DNA of 64,000 bases, taken from Enoplolaimus lenunculus. Its lineage: Eukaryota; Nematoda; Enoplea; Enoplida; Thoracostomopsidae. Both the position numbers and the translations under genes were made by a program. The notes under the pieces were generated by a model that was not told the DNA's origin, made no database searches, and saw nothing but the letters and a program-made list of their open reading frames with translations. Position 1 is the stretch's first letter. Each line of letters starts with the position of its first letter. This document shows, piece by piece, positions 21,801-31,609 of the stretch. Location of the stretch: positions 124,001 to 188,000 of the forward strand of contig JASANG010002850.1 in NCBI GenBank assembly GCA_030248215.1. Reading direction: 5' to 3'.

Positions 21801-24800
21801 TAAATTAATTATTATGCACCGTCAAATTTAATTTTGCCAAAAAATAAGCCATCAGGTAAATTATAAGGCATGATAAATTTGCAATGTTTTCACACGTTAA
21901 CCACGCCGTAACCCTTTTTAAGCTATAACTGTACATTAACGCATGTCACAACTGCTTTGAGGTAGCTCCGGATCCAGAAATTTCTGACAGGGGTGGGTTG
22001 GCAAAAAGTTGTGAAACACAATTTTTACTGTATATCTGTGAAAGGTTTTCCGAGATTGAAAAATTGTAATGTATAGAGATCGTACCATTTTATGAGCAAA
22101 AGTTTCTAACGGGGCATGTACGTTCCTCCCCTGTGGATCCGTTAGTGCTTTGTGAGATTTATGTTAAAGCTAAAGAAGTGTAAAGATAGATCTGCACAAG
22201 ATGTAGTATAGTTGGGTTAATGCGTGACAAATTATAAATTTGTCAATGAAAAAGTTTACCTTATTACACATTTTGCCTAAATTTGCTGTTATGAACGGCT
22301 CACAAAAGTCAAGCCAATTTTCTCGTTCGTTGCACTCACTGTCAAAATTTAGTTTAAGGTTTTCTTCTGGAATTAAAATCCTAGCTACACCATTGGTTTT
22401 TAGTAAATTTTTTATTTAGCAGAAGTTCATATGTTTGGATCTGTCGTATCATATTCAACTATTAGTTAAACTTTTTTCTTTATAGGAATGGGCTGCGACT
22501 TACTGGGTAAGCAAAGGTATGCCACGGTCAAAATTGGTGATCGGCATTCCTGGTTATGCCCGCGGTTGGACCCTGTCAAGTCCGGACCAAGATAACGGAG
22601 TTGGAGCTGATGCAAGCGGTCCTTCGCGGGCAACAGAATACTTGAAAGAGGCCGGAATCGCAGCGTACTTTGAGGTATTATTTTAAGCATAGAAGCAGCG
22701 AATTCTTAAATGACTGTGGCCGTACAGTAACGCAGAAATTGTACCTTGGCTAAGTTCTAAATTTAGCGGTCAGAAGATTTTACATGTGAGCCAAAGTTTA
22801 GAAAGAAAAGTTTTGTAAAAAATTATAAGGTCCCTAATTTACAAATTGCTAAAATTGCATTTGGTTGTCATTTCTTGTCGCCTCTTTCACAGGTTTTGGT
22901 TGCCATTGTAGTTTGATCCCCCGCGTATGTGGCACAAAGTGCCGACTCCAGAGCGGATTTGTAAGAAAAACATCGCGTAGTCTTTCTATCTTTTTCGAAA
23001 CTTTGTCATGGCTGCGTTCTTAATTAATTTGCGTCTTTGGTCTAGGATCTTATTAACGAGTGCCATTAATCGATACAGTAGTGGTTTTACCTTTGGCAAA
23101 GTGTGTTTATTTAGCTCTTAACTATGAACACAAATTTTTAGCTTAGAATAACAAATAAAAATAGTGAATTTCTCAGGTTTCAGATTTGCCGGTTTCAATT
23201 TCATGAAAGTGCTCAACGACGATGGGATGACGGACGCAAGGCGCCGTACTTGGTTCTTGGAGACCAATGGTTCACTTATGATGATCCTCAATCTATCCGG
23301 TATAAGGTAACGCAGCGAAGCGTACACACAGAATTGATTGTCATAAGAATTAATTTCAAAAATTCAAAAATAGTTAAGTCTTAATTTTTAGAAATTAATG
23401 TTCTTTCAAGTTTTAAGACATTTTATGCTTCACAGTTTAAAATGATGTATTTTCGCGAATTTCTTTAAGAGTTTAATAAGTCTTGTTAATCAAAGTAAGA
23501 AACGACTCGAAATTTCCTACCTTTCAAATGAATTAAAGTGATCATATGTTTCTGCGGCAATGTGTTTAAATTTTAAGACATTTTGTTTTGTTTAATACAG
23601 TGGCGTATACAAGACAACATGATCAGGGTAATAAATATCTTCCGAAAGCTTTTGAGAGCCGAGAAGGTTGGATTTCAGGGTTTAGAAAAATTTTATGCCC
23701 TTCCGAAATCGGCCCGTTCCCAAAAGATAGGCGGTGTGGTTCAGCTTTCCCTGGAAAATGTCGCCTCCCTCAAGAAAATTTTCAACTTTATTGGAAGTCA
23801 TCGAAAACCCTTGTAAAAACCTCATGAAAATTTATTATTTCCCCTTAGCAATGTAAGCTGATACGGACTTGCATGAAATGAGGATCTGGATATGGTCGTG
23901 TTTAAAAGCATAATTTGATGCGGAAACAGCGTATCTTCGCATATCCATATTATAGCTAATGACGAGTTTAAGTAAGTCTAGTGTGTCAAAGTATAATTTA
24001 CTCGAAACTTCACACTTTTCAAACTGAATTAACAACTTTCATACCTTTAAACATACACAGAACCTCTACGCCGCGCAGCATATCCGTACACCTATAACTA
24101 ATTATCGAATGTATGTAAATATTTAGAATAGCTAAGTAATTTTATTGGTTCTATATTTGGTTTGACAAAAATTAGCCTTGATTGCCATAAAATACCATGT
24201 GCTGTAATTTTTAACAATCGTTGGGATGGCTGAAACGATTCTCAACAAGCAATGACTTATTTTTCCAAATTTCAATTCAAAAATATTTATTAATTTACAG
24301 ACACAATTCGTTCGGCGACACGGTTTTGGAGGTGTCATGTTTTGGTCACTAGATGTCGACGATTTTTCTGGAACATGTCCGCAGTCTCACGGTATCCGCT
24401 ACCCGTTGCTGTCTACAATAAAAGAAGAACTGCCTTCTGATACGATTTCGTCAGGCGAACTGCCGCGACACCGCTCTGTTACTACTGAAACAGTTGTGGA
24501 CACTGAAAACGATGTAAGCTCGTCAAACGTCTCTCGTGAACTTTGAAATAGAGTAAATTGTACATATCAATATATAGATGTAAATATATATACGTATATA
24601 TAAACTGCGACCGGACACCAAAAATGCCTGAGTAGGAGCCGGATAATATGATATCCGGCCGGATCCGGAGCCGTATAATTAATTCAAATCCGATACTAGA
24701 TTGGATTCAAGCATCAGAACGTAGCGAACAATTACCCCAAACAAACCCACCCCCAACAAAAAACAAAACAAAAAAAAAAAAAAAAACAAAAAAAAACAAA

Positions 24801-27800
24801 AAAAAACTTATGAAAATGGACTAACGTATCCAAAGTGTTTACGTGACAAAGCTTAACGTCTCACGCCTATGTATTTTTTAGACTATGACAACGACCATAT
24901 TCCATTTTATTCTATGTTTTTGTAATATTTCGTTCAGTTGTAATACTTATTTGTTTGGCGCATGTTACTTATAAGGGCATAAAGTTTTTCCTAGGTACTA
25001 TAAAATAGAAGTGGCTAGGTACAGCAAAATAGAGGTGGCTAGGATCATGGATGGAAGTAACGGTTTCAGGAAATCTCAGTGTTTGACATATCAGTGTTTT
25101 GAGTCTCGGTATTATGAATCGAGACCAGAAGGCGAGGATTCAGCAAATGCTGGCAAATCTGTAAAGTCAGACTGATCGTCTTTGAAGTAACTTCACAATT
25201 GTCCCCATTGCAGTAACCTCAATAGTAATACCAACCTAAATACCGTTATATTGTCAGTAAGTTATGCAGGTGGGTTTCTGAAACAAGAGTTACAGTTGCA
25301 GACCCACTTAAAATTCAGCCAATTTTTGTAAATTTTATCATCATCTTAATTATAGTTTAAAAATTTATTTTACCCTGCAAAATTTCGCCAGTTAATTAGC
25401 CGATTAGTACGATGACGTCGTTTCGCGACGAGATTTTAAAAATTTTACCGTGCCATGCATTTTTAAAATCCATTGAATTTACCAGGCGCATTGCCAATAG
25501 TGGATGCCAAACTTTCTAGAAAAGTGGGCTGTTCGAAATATAATGAAAAATTAACGAGCATAGCGAGCGAAGATTGGACACCGTTTTTGCACTAAGTCTG
25601 CACAAAATTATGGTGTTGATCTCGGTTGGGATTAAGACTAGGCCAGGGGGTCCCTCCCGCCTTAGATCCGCCAGTGCAGATCGCAAAATTTTCTACTGTG
25701 TTGGATTATCAGAAGCAAAAATTTATGCTGTGAATAAACCACAGAAATGTTCCGAAATTTTACAGTCAGCTAACTCAGCTATTGCCAGCCAAGCAAATTT
25801 TGTCATAAGACAATATTGCCAACCAAGCAAATTTTGTACATAAGTCAAGCACCACAACACCAAAAAAAAAAAACAAAAAAAAAAAAAGAAAATAGCACTA
25901 CATTTACATTATGCATCCTCCACAATTAAAACTGTGAGGTGGTGGAAAATTTTGGCGTCAATTCCACATCTCAATTTCACGTTTTGTTCAATTCCAGAAC
26001 TCCACGTTTTGCACTACTAGGAATTCAGGAATTGAAAACTCATAAAATAGGAGGCATATAGGAATTGAAATTCTTTCGCGCAATGAAATTTCATATCCAA
26101 AGAGTTTACAAAAGTTCACCCACGTTCAATTCTTGAATAGTCAATTCTAAGAAATTTCGTTATCTACAATCTATCACAAAACTCGCAATTCAACTCCAGT
26201 AGTCCTTGAATTAAGGCTTTAAGGTAAATTGATTACAACGAAAAATTTGAACTTACAAAATTAATCAATTCCTCAATACACAAAAGATGAAAACAGAGTT
26301 TACAATAAATCTCCTCAAATCTTGAATTCAATTCCAATACACGCAATTACTGTAAAGTTCAATTCCAATAATCCTACCTAAATTTGACCTTTACAAAATT
26401 TCAATTCCAACAATCTCATTGTTTATCGGATAAGGATTTCTGGAATTGAATTTAGATTAGAGGAGGCTTTCTGGAAGTGAACTTTACAGTTTTTGCACAT
26501 TTTGATTAAATTCTTTACGTTCAACTCCAAATTATTGACATTGTAAATTCAAATTGATTTTGGAAATTCTTAAAAACGCTTTGAGTGAATTTTATGGATT
26601 AAAAATTTAGTTCAATTCCAATACACGAAAATTTCACATGTCTAAATTTTGCCTTTTTCTGGAATTGAAATTCAGTTTTCCATCAAGCCACATTTTTAAT
26701 TGAGAGCATGCATTACATGTATGACAAAAAATATGTAAAAGTAAGTCAATCAGTTTCACGGTTGTTGACATAAATATAAATGTTGGTTTTAATTTTTTGA
26801 ATTTTTTTAAAAACATCCGGTAAATTAAAATACCGAAGCCGGAACCGAATGTCGATATTTTGGCGGAGCTGGAGCTAAAGCCGGATATCCGTTCGCAACC
26901 TGATATAAATTTGCGTTATTCCATTTCAAGTCAGCGGTTGTTCAAAAATAGTTCGGTTTTGAAAATTTTGCATGATTGTGCTCTTCATAACCTTCTCATA
27001 TTGTTCACTTTTAAAATGGTTTTGAAAGAATCTATTCTTCAAAACATTTTAATTTATAATCTTTTGTTATAATGTAACAAGAGCGGTCCGTGTTATTTTA
27101 AGGGGCGATCCGTTTTTTCGCGGATTACAACAAAGTAAGCTTACTCTCTAGACTAACTTTTGTTTAGGCTTCGGTTTTAGGCGTAGTTATAAGTTTACGC
27201 TGAGGATTAGGCTTGATTAGACCTAGGCTTACGAATATCGTTTATATTATTATTACGTCCCTCAAAGTAACATTGGCCACAAATTGAATTTGTGAGCTGA
27301 AAAAACTTACAGCAAAATGTTTATAGTTATTTTACAAAGCTTAAGTTTATTTACCAATGGTAAGAAATCGGTCAAGCTGTCCATTCCGACGTGGATTTAC
27401 TTGCCAAAGTAATATTTCAGGTGTCTAGCAGACAAGACGGCAATTTGGAGCCGAATTATGGTAGGTAATTTTCAAATTTACTTTACTTTGAATCACGCAA
27501 AACGAGTAGTGTCTACGTAGACATACAGCATGTAAAATTTTTTAGTTTCCTCAAGAAATAACTTAGGTGTAAGCTTATAGTTTGGGCGTTGGCTTTACGT
27601 TGTAATGTTGTTTGCACTACAGTAAGAGCTAAAAACGGACCCAAAATATATTTTTTCAGTAAATTTTGGCTTATGATGTGAAGGAATAAGCCAGATAATT
27701 GTTAGCTGCCAATCCCGAATAAGCACTAAATCGCATGGACGTCGTCGCAGGTCCTGTATCCACCTTCTAAGATACAATGAATAATTTAGTACTTTTATCA

Positions 27801-29847
27801 TAACCTTGTACCTATTTCGCAATATCTTAGACAATGTTATAAACAATTGTTTTTAAACAACAAGACTTAAAATTAACTAAATATTACAGTTCATGTATGG
27901 TGAGCACTCCTGAATATCATACGGATTATTTTCTAGCTAGAACTCACTGTTTAAACCGATTGGAAGGCTTCTATCCGTATCCATCAAACTGTCGTTACTA
28001 TCTCCATTGTGGGCGAATCCCAGCGCAATCTCGAGTCGTCCCTTGCAACCGGGATCCTACACAAGCGGGAATGGGTTTCTCGACTGCTCGAAGGCGGTGT
28101 GTCCCCGTAGATGATTCGAATTGTAACGAAAACCGTCAAATATACCATAATCGAGTTGAAAATAGCAGAGAGGATGTTGAAGTCAGCGACGAAAATCCGT
28201 GGGAATATGGGAAAACTGGCAGCGGCGAAACACGGAATCAGGGATCGGGAAACGATCGTCCAAGGTCACGGTTGGTTTCGGTGGAACAAGTGCCAGGTAT
28301 AGTTACATGAGCTGTTTTAAGTATAAAAATCTGCATATTAACCTAAGCCTAAACCTAAGCGTCTCTGTCTTTAAGTCACTCAGTCTCCCTAGTACGCAGG
28401 CTCCTATCATTATAATGAGCCGTTGTTTGTATAAGTATGGATTTGGTAGAATTTGCGTGATTCTGAGATGTCCCCCTACCAAATGTGATTCTGAATGGTT
28501 CCCAAGACCAACTAATTTTTGACAATAGCACAGACGGATCGTATTTCCCTTTGTTATGTTTGCCATTTATAAATTACCATATTTTTAATTTTTACTGGCG
28601 TTGAGTTAATTTTATCAAGAATCAATAATAGTTTTACTGACCAATGTATAGAACAGCGTAACAGTAGTATGAGGATGTTCCTAAGCCTAAGTGTAAGGGA
28701 AAAATATGCCTAAGCTTAAATCAAAGCAAAACATTCAAAAGTTTCCGTTCACTATATTGCAATCCTGCAGAAAAACTGTGCGCCGTAGACCTTTTCATGG
28801 GCGGTTTACTGATCGGGAAATTGAAACTCTAAATCCGGAATGCCTCACAACTACATTCACACCGGAAATCGATCCAGTAAGGTTTCGGCAGGGAAGCGTG
28901 TACCATCGGCACTCGACTATAAGACTTTGCTGCTTCAGCTCCAGCGGGTTCTCTCGTCTTGTGTAGATTTTGCCCTACGCGTAATAAAATGTTAAGCACT
29001 GTGCCTCGTGTTTTATCACATGAACACAGTTTATAGTTAGTTGCTCATAAACAGGTTGGCGACCCATTTTGACTTTGTGAGGGTGTTCCGGTTTCCCGCA
29101 TGGTTCCAATGGAGCAAAGCTGAACCTTTATATTATTTTTGCTCAGGTTTAGAAAAATGCTTATACTACTGTTACGCCTCTCAGAGTGAGGATGACGCTA
29201 TAGTTGTCGGGCGGCGCCACACGTCAAGAAATTTTTGTTTACAAATTGATATGGCTGTGCCATACGGCAATAAACGTTCACGGCCAATGTATAGAACAGG
29301 GCCGGAACAGAAGTATAAGCATATACCTAAGCCTAAGGAAAAAATTAGTCTAAACCTTAAAATGACTCTATAAGCCCCGCCGGAAAACGATCCGGCCCTG
29401 TTGTATACATGGGCCACGTTCACTGTGGTACAGCGCTAAACGGCACCGGACAGTGACGGACAGCGCAGTACGGCATCAAAATAGCGTCACCCTACCACTT
29501 GTCGCATAATCTATACGGCAAAATGTTAGGGTGGCGCTATACTCGCTGCGCGCCCACAGTAAAATTTATAATTAAAATTTTACCAAATAAATTTTGCCTA
29601 TATTTTTGTTCAACAACGCATTGTGGCGTTTTAAAGAGTAAGGTATAGTGTAATCCTTAACTGAATAGTTTTAGGTCCAACATTTGTGTGCCCAGTTCGA
29701 AACGGATTCGTGCGTAATGGTTGTACTTCACAATTTATTCGTTGTGTAGAAGGTGTTGCGCACCAATTTCATTGTCCATCTAATCTGGTTATGGACGTTG
29801 TTTTGGAACGCTGCGATTGGCGAAGTAACATTGAAGAATGCGCTTAG
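15881..29847 (+). CDS. secreted GH18 chitinase with two CBM14 domains (11 exons)
   Basis: Exons: 15881-16104, 17089-17217, 18228-18381, 19167-19291, 21406-21532, 22486-22674, 23184-23306, 24301-24513, 27421-27460, 27937-28296, 29675-29847. All borders are AG/GT and all phases fit, giving 618 aa. It would hydrolyse beta-1,4 bonds of chitin outside the cell (in nematodes: eggshell, pharyngeal cuticle, moulting, or host/food chitin). Residues 1 to about 25 are a signal peptide; a start at Met5 is also possible. The GH18 barrel spans roughly 28-400: [11 protein letters not shown], the catalytic [10 protein letters not shown] with acid E154, MSYDFN (Y221, D222) and [13 protein letters not shown] (W372), so it should be active. 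Two six-cysteine CBM14 domains follow (C446-C504 and C567-C617). Exon 9 is only 40 nt and was placed by phase; an unspliced exon 8 would stop at 24546 and yield a form without chitin-binding domains. Introns are full of mobile elements. Confidence 0.9.
16140..16395 (-). repeat. degenerate CCTAAGCCTAAAC tract
   Basis: About 250 bp of imperfect CCTAAGC/CCTAAAC-like units, mostly the complement of TTAGGC, in chitinase intron 1. It has no clear terminal repeats, so it may be a decayed TTAGGC-family element or an old interstitial telomere-like tract. Confidence 0.5.
16577..16850. mobile_element. GC-rich MITE with internal 19-bp tandem repeat
   Basis: The left end GGGTTGCGCTATGCTCGCCG and right end (complement GGGTTGGGCTATACTCGCCG) form about 20-bp inverted repeats with few mismatches. 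The interior is strongly GC- and CpG-rich, unlike its AT-rich surroundings. It contains three copies of a 19-bp unit (GGCGCGCGGCGTTTGCGGC) near 16738-16796. A fragment with the same end lies near 29530. It sits in chitinase intron 1. Confidence 0.65.
18795..18900 (-). mobile_element. TTAGGC-family MITE fragment
   Basis: Contains AAAGCCTAAGCCCAAGC-like text, AGTCTAAAC, and the family's end (CGCCCCTGATCTTTACATGG, then GCC). The other end is lost. In chitinase intron 3. Confidence 0.5.
19750..20460 (-). mobile_element. Penelope-like element, 5'-truncated copy (left arm)
   Basis: This copy encodes the C-terminus of a Penelope-like reverse transcriptase: a linker, then a GIY-YIG endonuclease ([25 protein letters not shown], Glu in [10 protein letters not shown], and LEPKLN). 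The key GIY-YIG residues (Tyr, Arg, His, Glu, Asn) are in place. The RT core is absent because the copy is cut at its 5' side. It is the inverted twin of 20661-21371, with about two differences seen in 711 bp. It lies in chitinase intron 4, antisense to the gene. Confidence 0.82.
20461..21371 (+). mobile_element. Penelope-like element, 5'-truncated copy (right arm plus spacer)
   Basis: The same GIY-YIG C-terminus as the left arm, but this copy reaches 200 bp further 5', where the frame continues upstream ([13 protein letters not shown]) into what resembles the end of the RT thumb. Its 3' end lies 35 bp before the acceptor of chitinase exon 5. The two copies meet head to head at 20460/20461 and share the same 3' end, beside TATACATA-type microsatellite on both outer sides. 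The near-identity of the arms implies a recent event. Confidence 0.82.
21567..21773. mobile_element. foldback MITE, CACTGCAAAAATG ends
   Basis: A 207-bp element made almost entirely of inverted repeat. Each arm is about 56 bp, from CACTGCAAAAATGGTGAGTC through AGGCTTTTCGGGACTA, with the complement at the right. A short centre separates the arms. No target duplication is obvious. It lies just after exon 5 of the chitinase gene. Confidence 0.75.
24605..26905. mobile_element. possible 2.3-kb non-autonomous element
   Basis: Both edges carry CCGGATATCC/GGAGCCGG-like words (24605-24680 and 26815-26905), roughly inverted and related to the hAT-like copies at 34844 and 61495. If the edges belong together, they enclose a poly-A/CAAAAAA tract near 24755-24810 and a GGAATTGAA-rich field. 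No transposase was seen. The unity of the element is uncertain. Confidence 0.3.
25960..26690. repeat. field of GGAATTGAA / TTCAATTCC motifs
   Basis: About 700 bp in which the 9-base word GGAATTGAA or its complement (and one-base variants) recurs irregularly more than fifteen times in both orientations. There is no fixed period and no open reading frame of note. It lies in chitinase intron 8. Confidence 0.55.
27090..27265 (+). mobile_element. TTAGGC-family MITE, decayed
   Basis: Contains AAAGTAAGCTTACTCTCTAGAC, the family's usual box, then dispersed TTAGGC-like units up to TTACGAATATCG. Terminal repeats are largely lost. In chitinase intron 8, shortly before the 40-nt exon 9. Confidence 0.45.
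28639..28802 (-). mobile_element. TTAGGC-family MITE copy
   Basis: The left end contains CCAATGTATAGAACAG, the core CCTAAGCCTAAG, and the right end TGCAGAAAAACTGTGCGCC with CATGGGC. In chitinase intron 10. An apparent acceptor inside it was not used, because exons 10 and 11 join in phase without it. Confidence 0.6.
29282..29415 (-). mobile_element. TTAGGC-family MITE with perfect 8-bp target duplication
   Basis: A 134-bp copy whose ends are GGCCAATGTATAGAACAGGG and the complement of GGCCCATGTATACAACAGGG. It is flanked by ACGTTCAC on both sides (29274-29281 and 29416-29423). This fixes the family's ends and its target duplication length. The core has CCTAAGCCTAAGG. In chitinase intron 10. Confidence 0.85.
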
Positions 29848-29997
29848 TGATAGCATAGCTGGTTTGAAATGTGATGCAAGATGACCATTAATTGTATTTT
29901 TTAAAATTGCCCAAATTTAAATATTGTTGTAGCATTCTCAAATGTGTGTGGCACCTATCATCAGTTAGCGATAGTATCAGGGTAATATATAGTTTCA

Positions 29998-30003
29998 AAT
30001 AAA
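29998..30003 (+). terminator. putative poly(A) signal of the chitinase gene
   Basis: AATAAA, 150 bases after the stop codon at 29847. It is the first canonical hexamer seen downstream. Confidence 0.5.
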
Positions 30004-31159
30004 ATGTTATTAATCCATGTTAATTATAGAGCCTGCCCACTGGAAACATGAAGATTGGCAGACTTTGGGATGATTAGGCTGAGGATACATTTTGTTTAAG
30101 TTTCCGCTTAGGCTTAGTGCTCAGGCTCTTATAATTAACATGGGTCGGGTGATTACTAATCGCAAAAAAGTAACTGTTTTGTCTCAGGGAATGCTAACAT
30201 ACTACAAACTTGTAGTTGCACGTGAAAATCATCGTGAAATTTGGTTCGAGCAGCAGTTTATATGTTACTTACTGTATAAATATATTCTTAGTGCAAGCAA
30301 ATACTTAAAGATTTCGAGGAAATAAATACTTAAACTATCCAAACAACGTTACGTTAAACCGAGTGCATATTTTTGCCTCGACATAAGAAAAATATTCAAT
30401 TCTATCATATGTCAATGACATACGTTCAATATATTTACTTTCTGCGTTAAATTAAAATTTTTTGAGTACATCGTCTGTTTAAAATCAAATGTTATCAAAT
30501 GATGAACTTGTAGGCACCATGGAAGCTTCAGCAAGCTCGTAGCCAGTACTCCTTGCTAGGGGGTTGCAAAATTTTTAACAAAATTTTTAAGAGGGACATA
30601 CAAGCGTTAGAAAATAAATTTAAACTTTTCTAGGAATGGGGCAAAAAAATTTTCCAGGCGGTGCTGAGCCGGCTTCGAGCCGGAACTTCAGTATTTGTTT
30701 CGACGGGTAAGCAGGGTCATAGAGCAGACACGAAATTTCCCGACTCTTTGCCTGTAGTTAGGGTTGTATTTCTGACGTGCATTTTAAATATTTCTGAACG
30801 AGTGGTGCCAAATGAAAACGAAGATTGTAGCTCGAGATTAATGCGATTACCTCTGAAATAATTTAATTTTATGATCTACCCAGTTTTTTTTGCTTAGGGT
30901 CCTAAAGCTACCATGCCATGTTCACTAACGATACTTTATCTGCAATCAGTTTTCTATCGAAGCAACGGCGAATGTTACTTTTGGGGCCAAGCTACACTTT
31001 AAGCATATTCCTTAGGCACTAAACGTTGAAAAAAAAGTGTAAAACTAAGCATCAGCAAAAAATTAGTCTAAAATTTAAGCATAAGCAAAAAATATAGTCT
31101 GCAATCTAAGCCTAAGCACACAATGTAGTCTATAATTTAAGCTTACCCTTCTGCAGTCC
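30004..31159. other. intergenic between convergent chitinase and sphingomyelin synthase genes
   Basis: No gene recognised. Decayed CCTAAGC-type tracts lie near 31020-31140 and a low-copy repeat near 30530-30660. The flanking genes converge, so 3' flanks of both are expected here and just beyond. Confidence 0.45.
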
Positions 31160-31344
31160 GGCCAATGTATAGAACAGGACCGGAACAGTGGTTTAAGCAT
31201 ATTTCTAAGCCTAAGCGTAAACCTAAGCGTATGGATGAGCCTATTCCTAAGCCTAAGTCTAAGCAAAAAAATTAGTCTAAGGCTTAAACTGACTCTATTA
31301 TAGTCCCTCCAGAAATCGATCCGGCCCTGTTCTATACATGGGCC
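31160..31344 (-). mobile_element. TTAGGC-family MITE, complete
   Basis: 185 bp with ends GGCCAATGTATAGAACAGG and the complement GGCCCATGTATAGAACAGGG. The core has CCTAAGCCTAAGC-type units and the AAAATTAGTCTAAGGCTTAAAC box. Flanks TGCAGTCC and TGTATTCC agree at six of eight positions. Confidence 0.75.
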
Positions 31345-31609
31345 TGTATTCCCAACAGAAAACTTGCCCTAAGAGTATCAGTCACTGTGCTGTGTGCCAC
31401 CCGTGTTTGGTATAACCATAAGTAGGGAATTAAATTTTATATCTCAAAAAACTTCATGAAATTATTTTCATCCATTATATTTACTTCCATATTCCCTAAA
31501 ATCGTTATGCCCTGTTTACATAAACCTCACCGCCAAGCCAAAAATACAATGTCGAATCTGCTCCTGCCGTTCCAGCAAAAATATTGCTACAAAAGTGCCT
31601 GTTCCGCCG

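Noticed and set aside
27595-27846. 83-codon - strand open frame in chitinase intron 9
   Set aside because: No recognisable motif; considered as a transposase fragment but nothing supports it.
27890-27936. Acceptor at 27890 for chitinase exon 10
   Set aside because: It gives a stop codon in the phases left by the upstream exon; the acceptor at 27936 fits exactly.
28706-28966. Extra chitinase exon between exons 10 and 11
   Set aside because: The apparent acceptor lies in a TTAGGC-family MITE, and exons 10 and 11 already join in phase.
15881-29847. Chitinase as a bacterial gene transfer
   Set aside because: It has ten introns and animal-type CBM14 domains.
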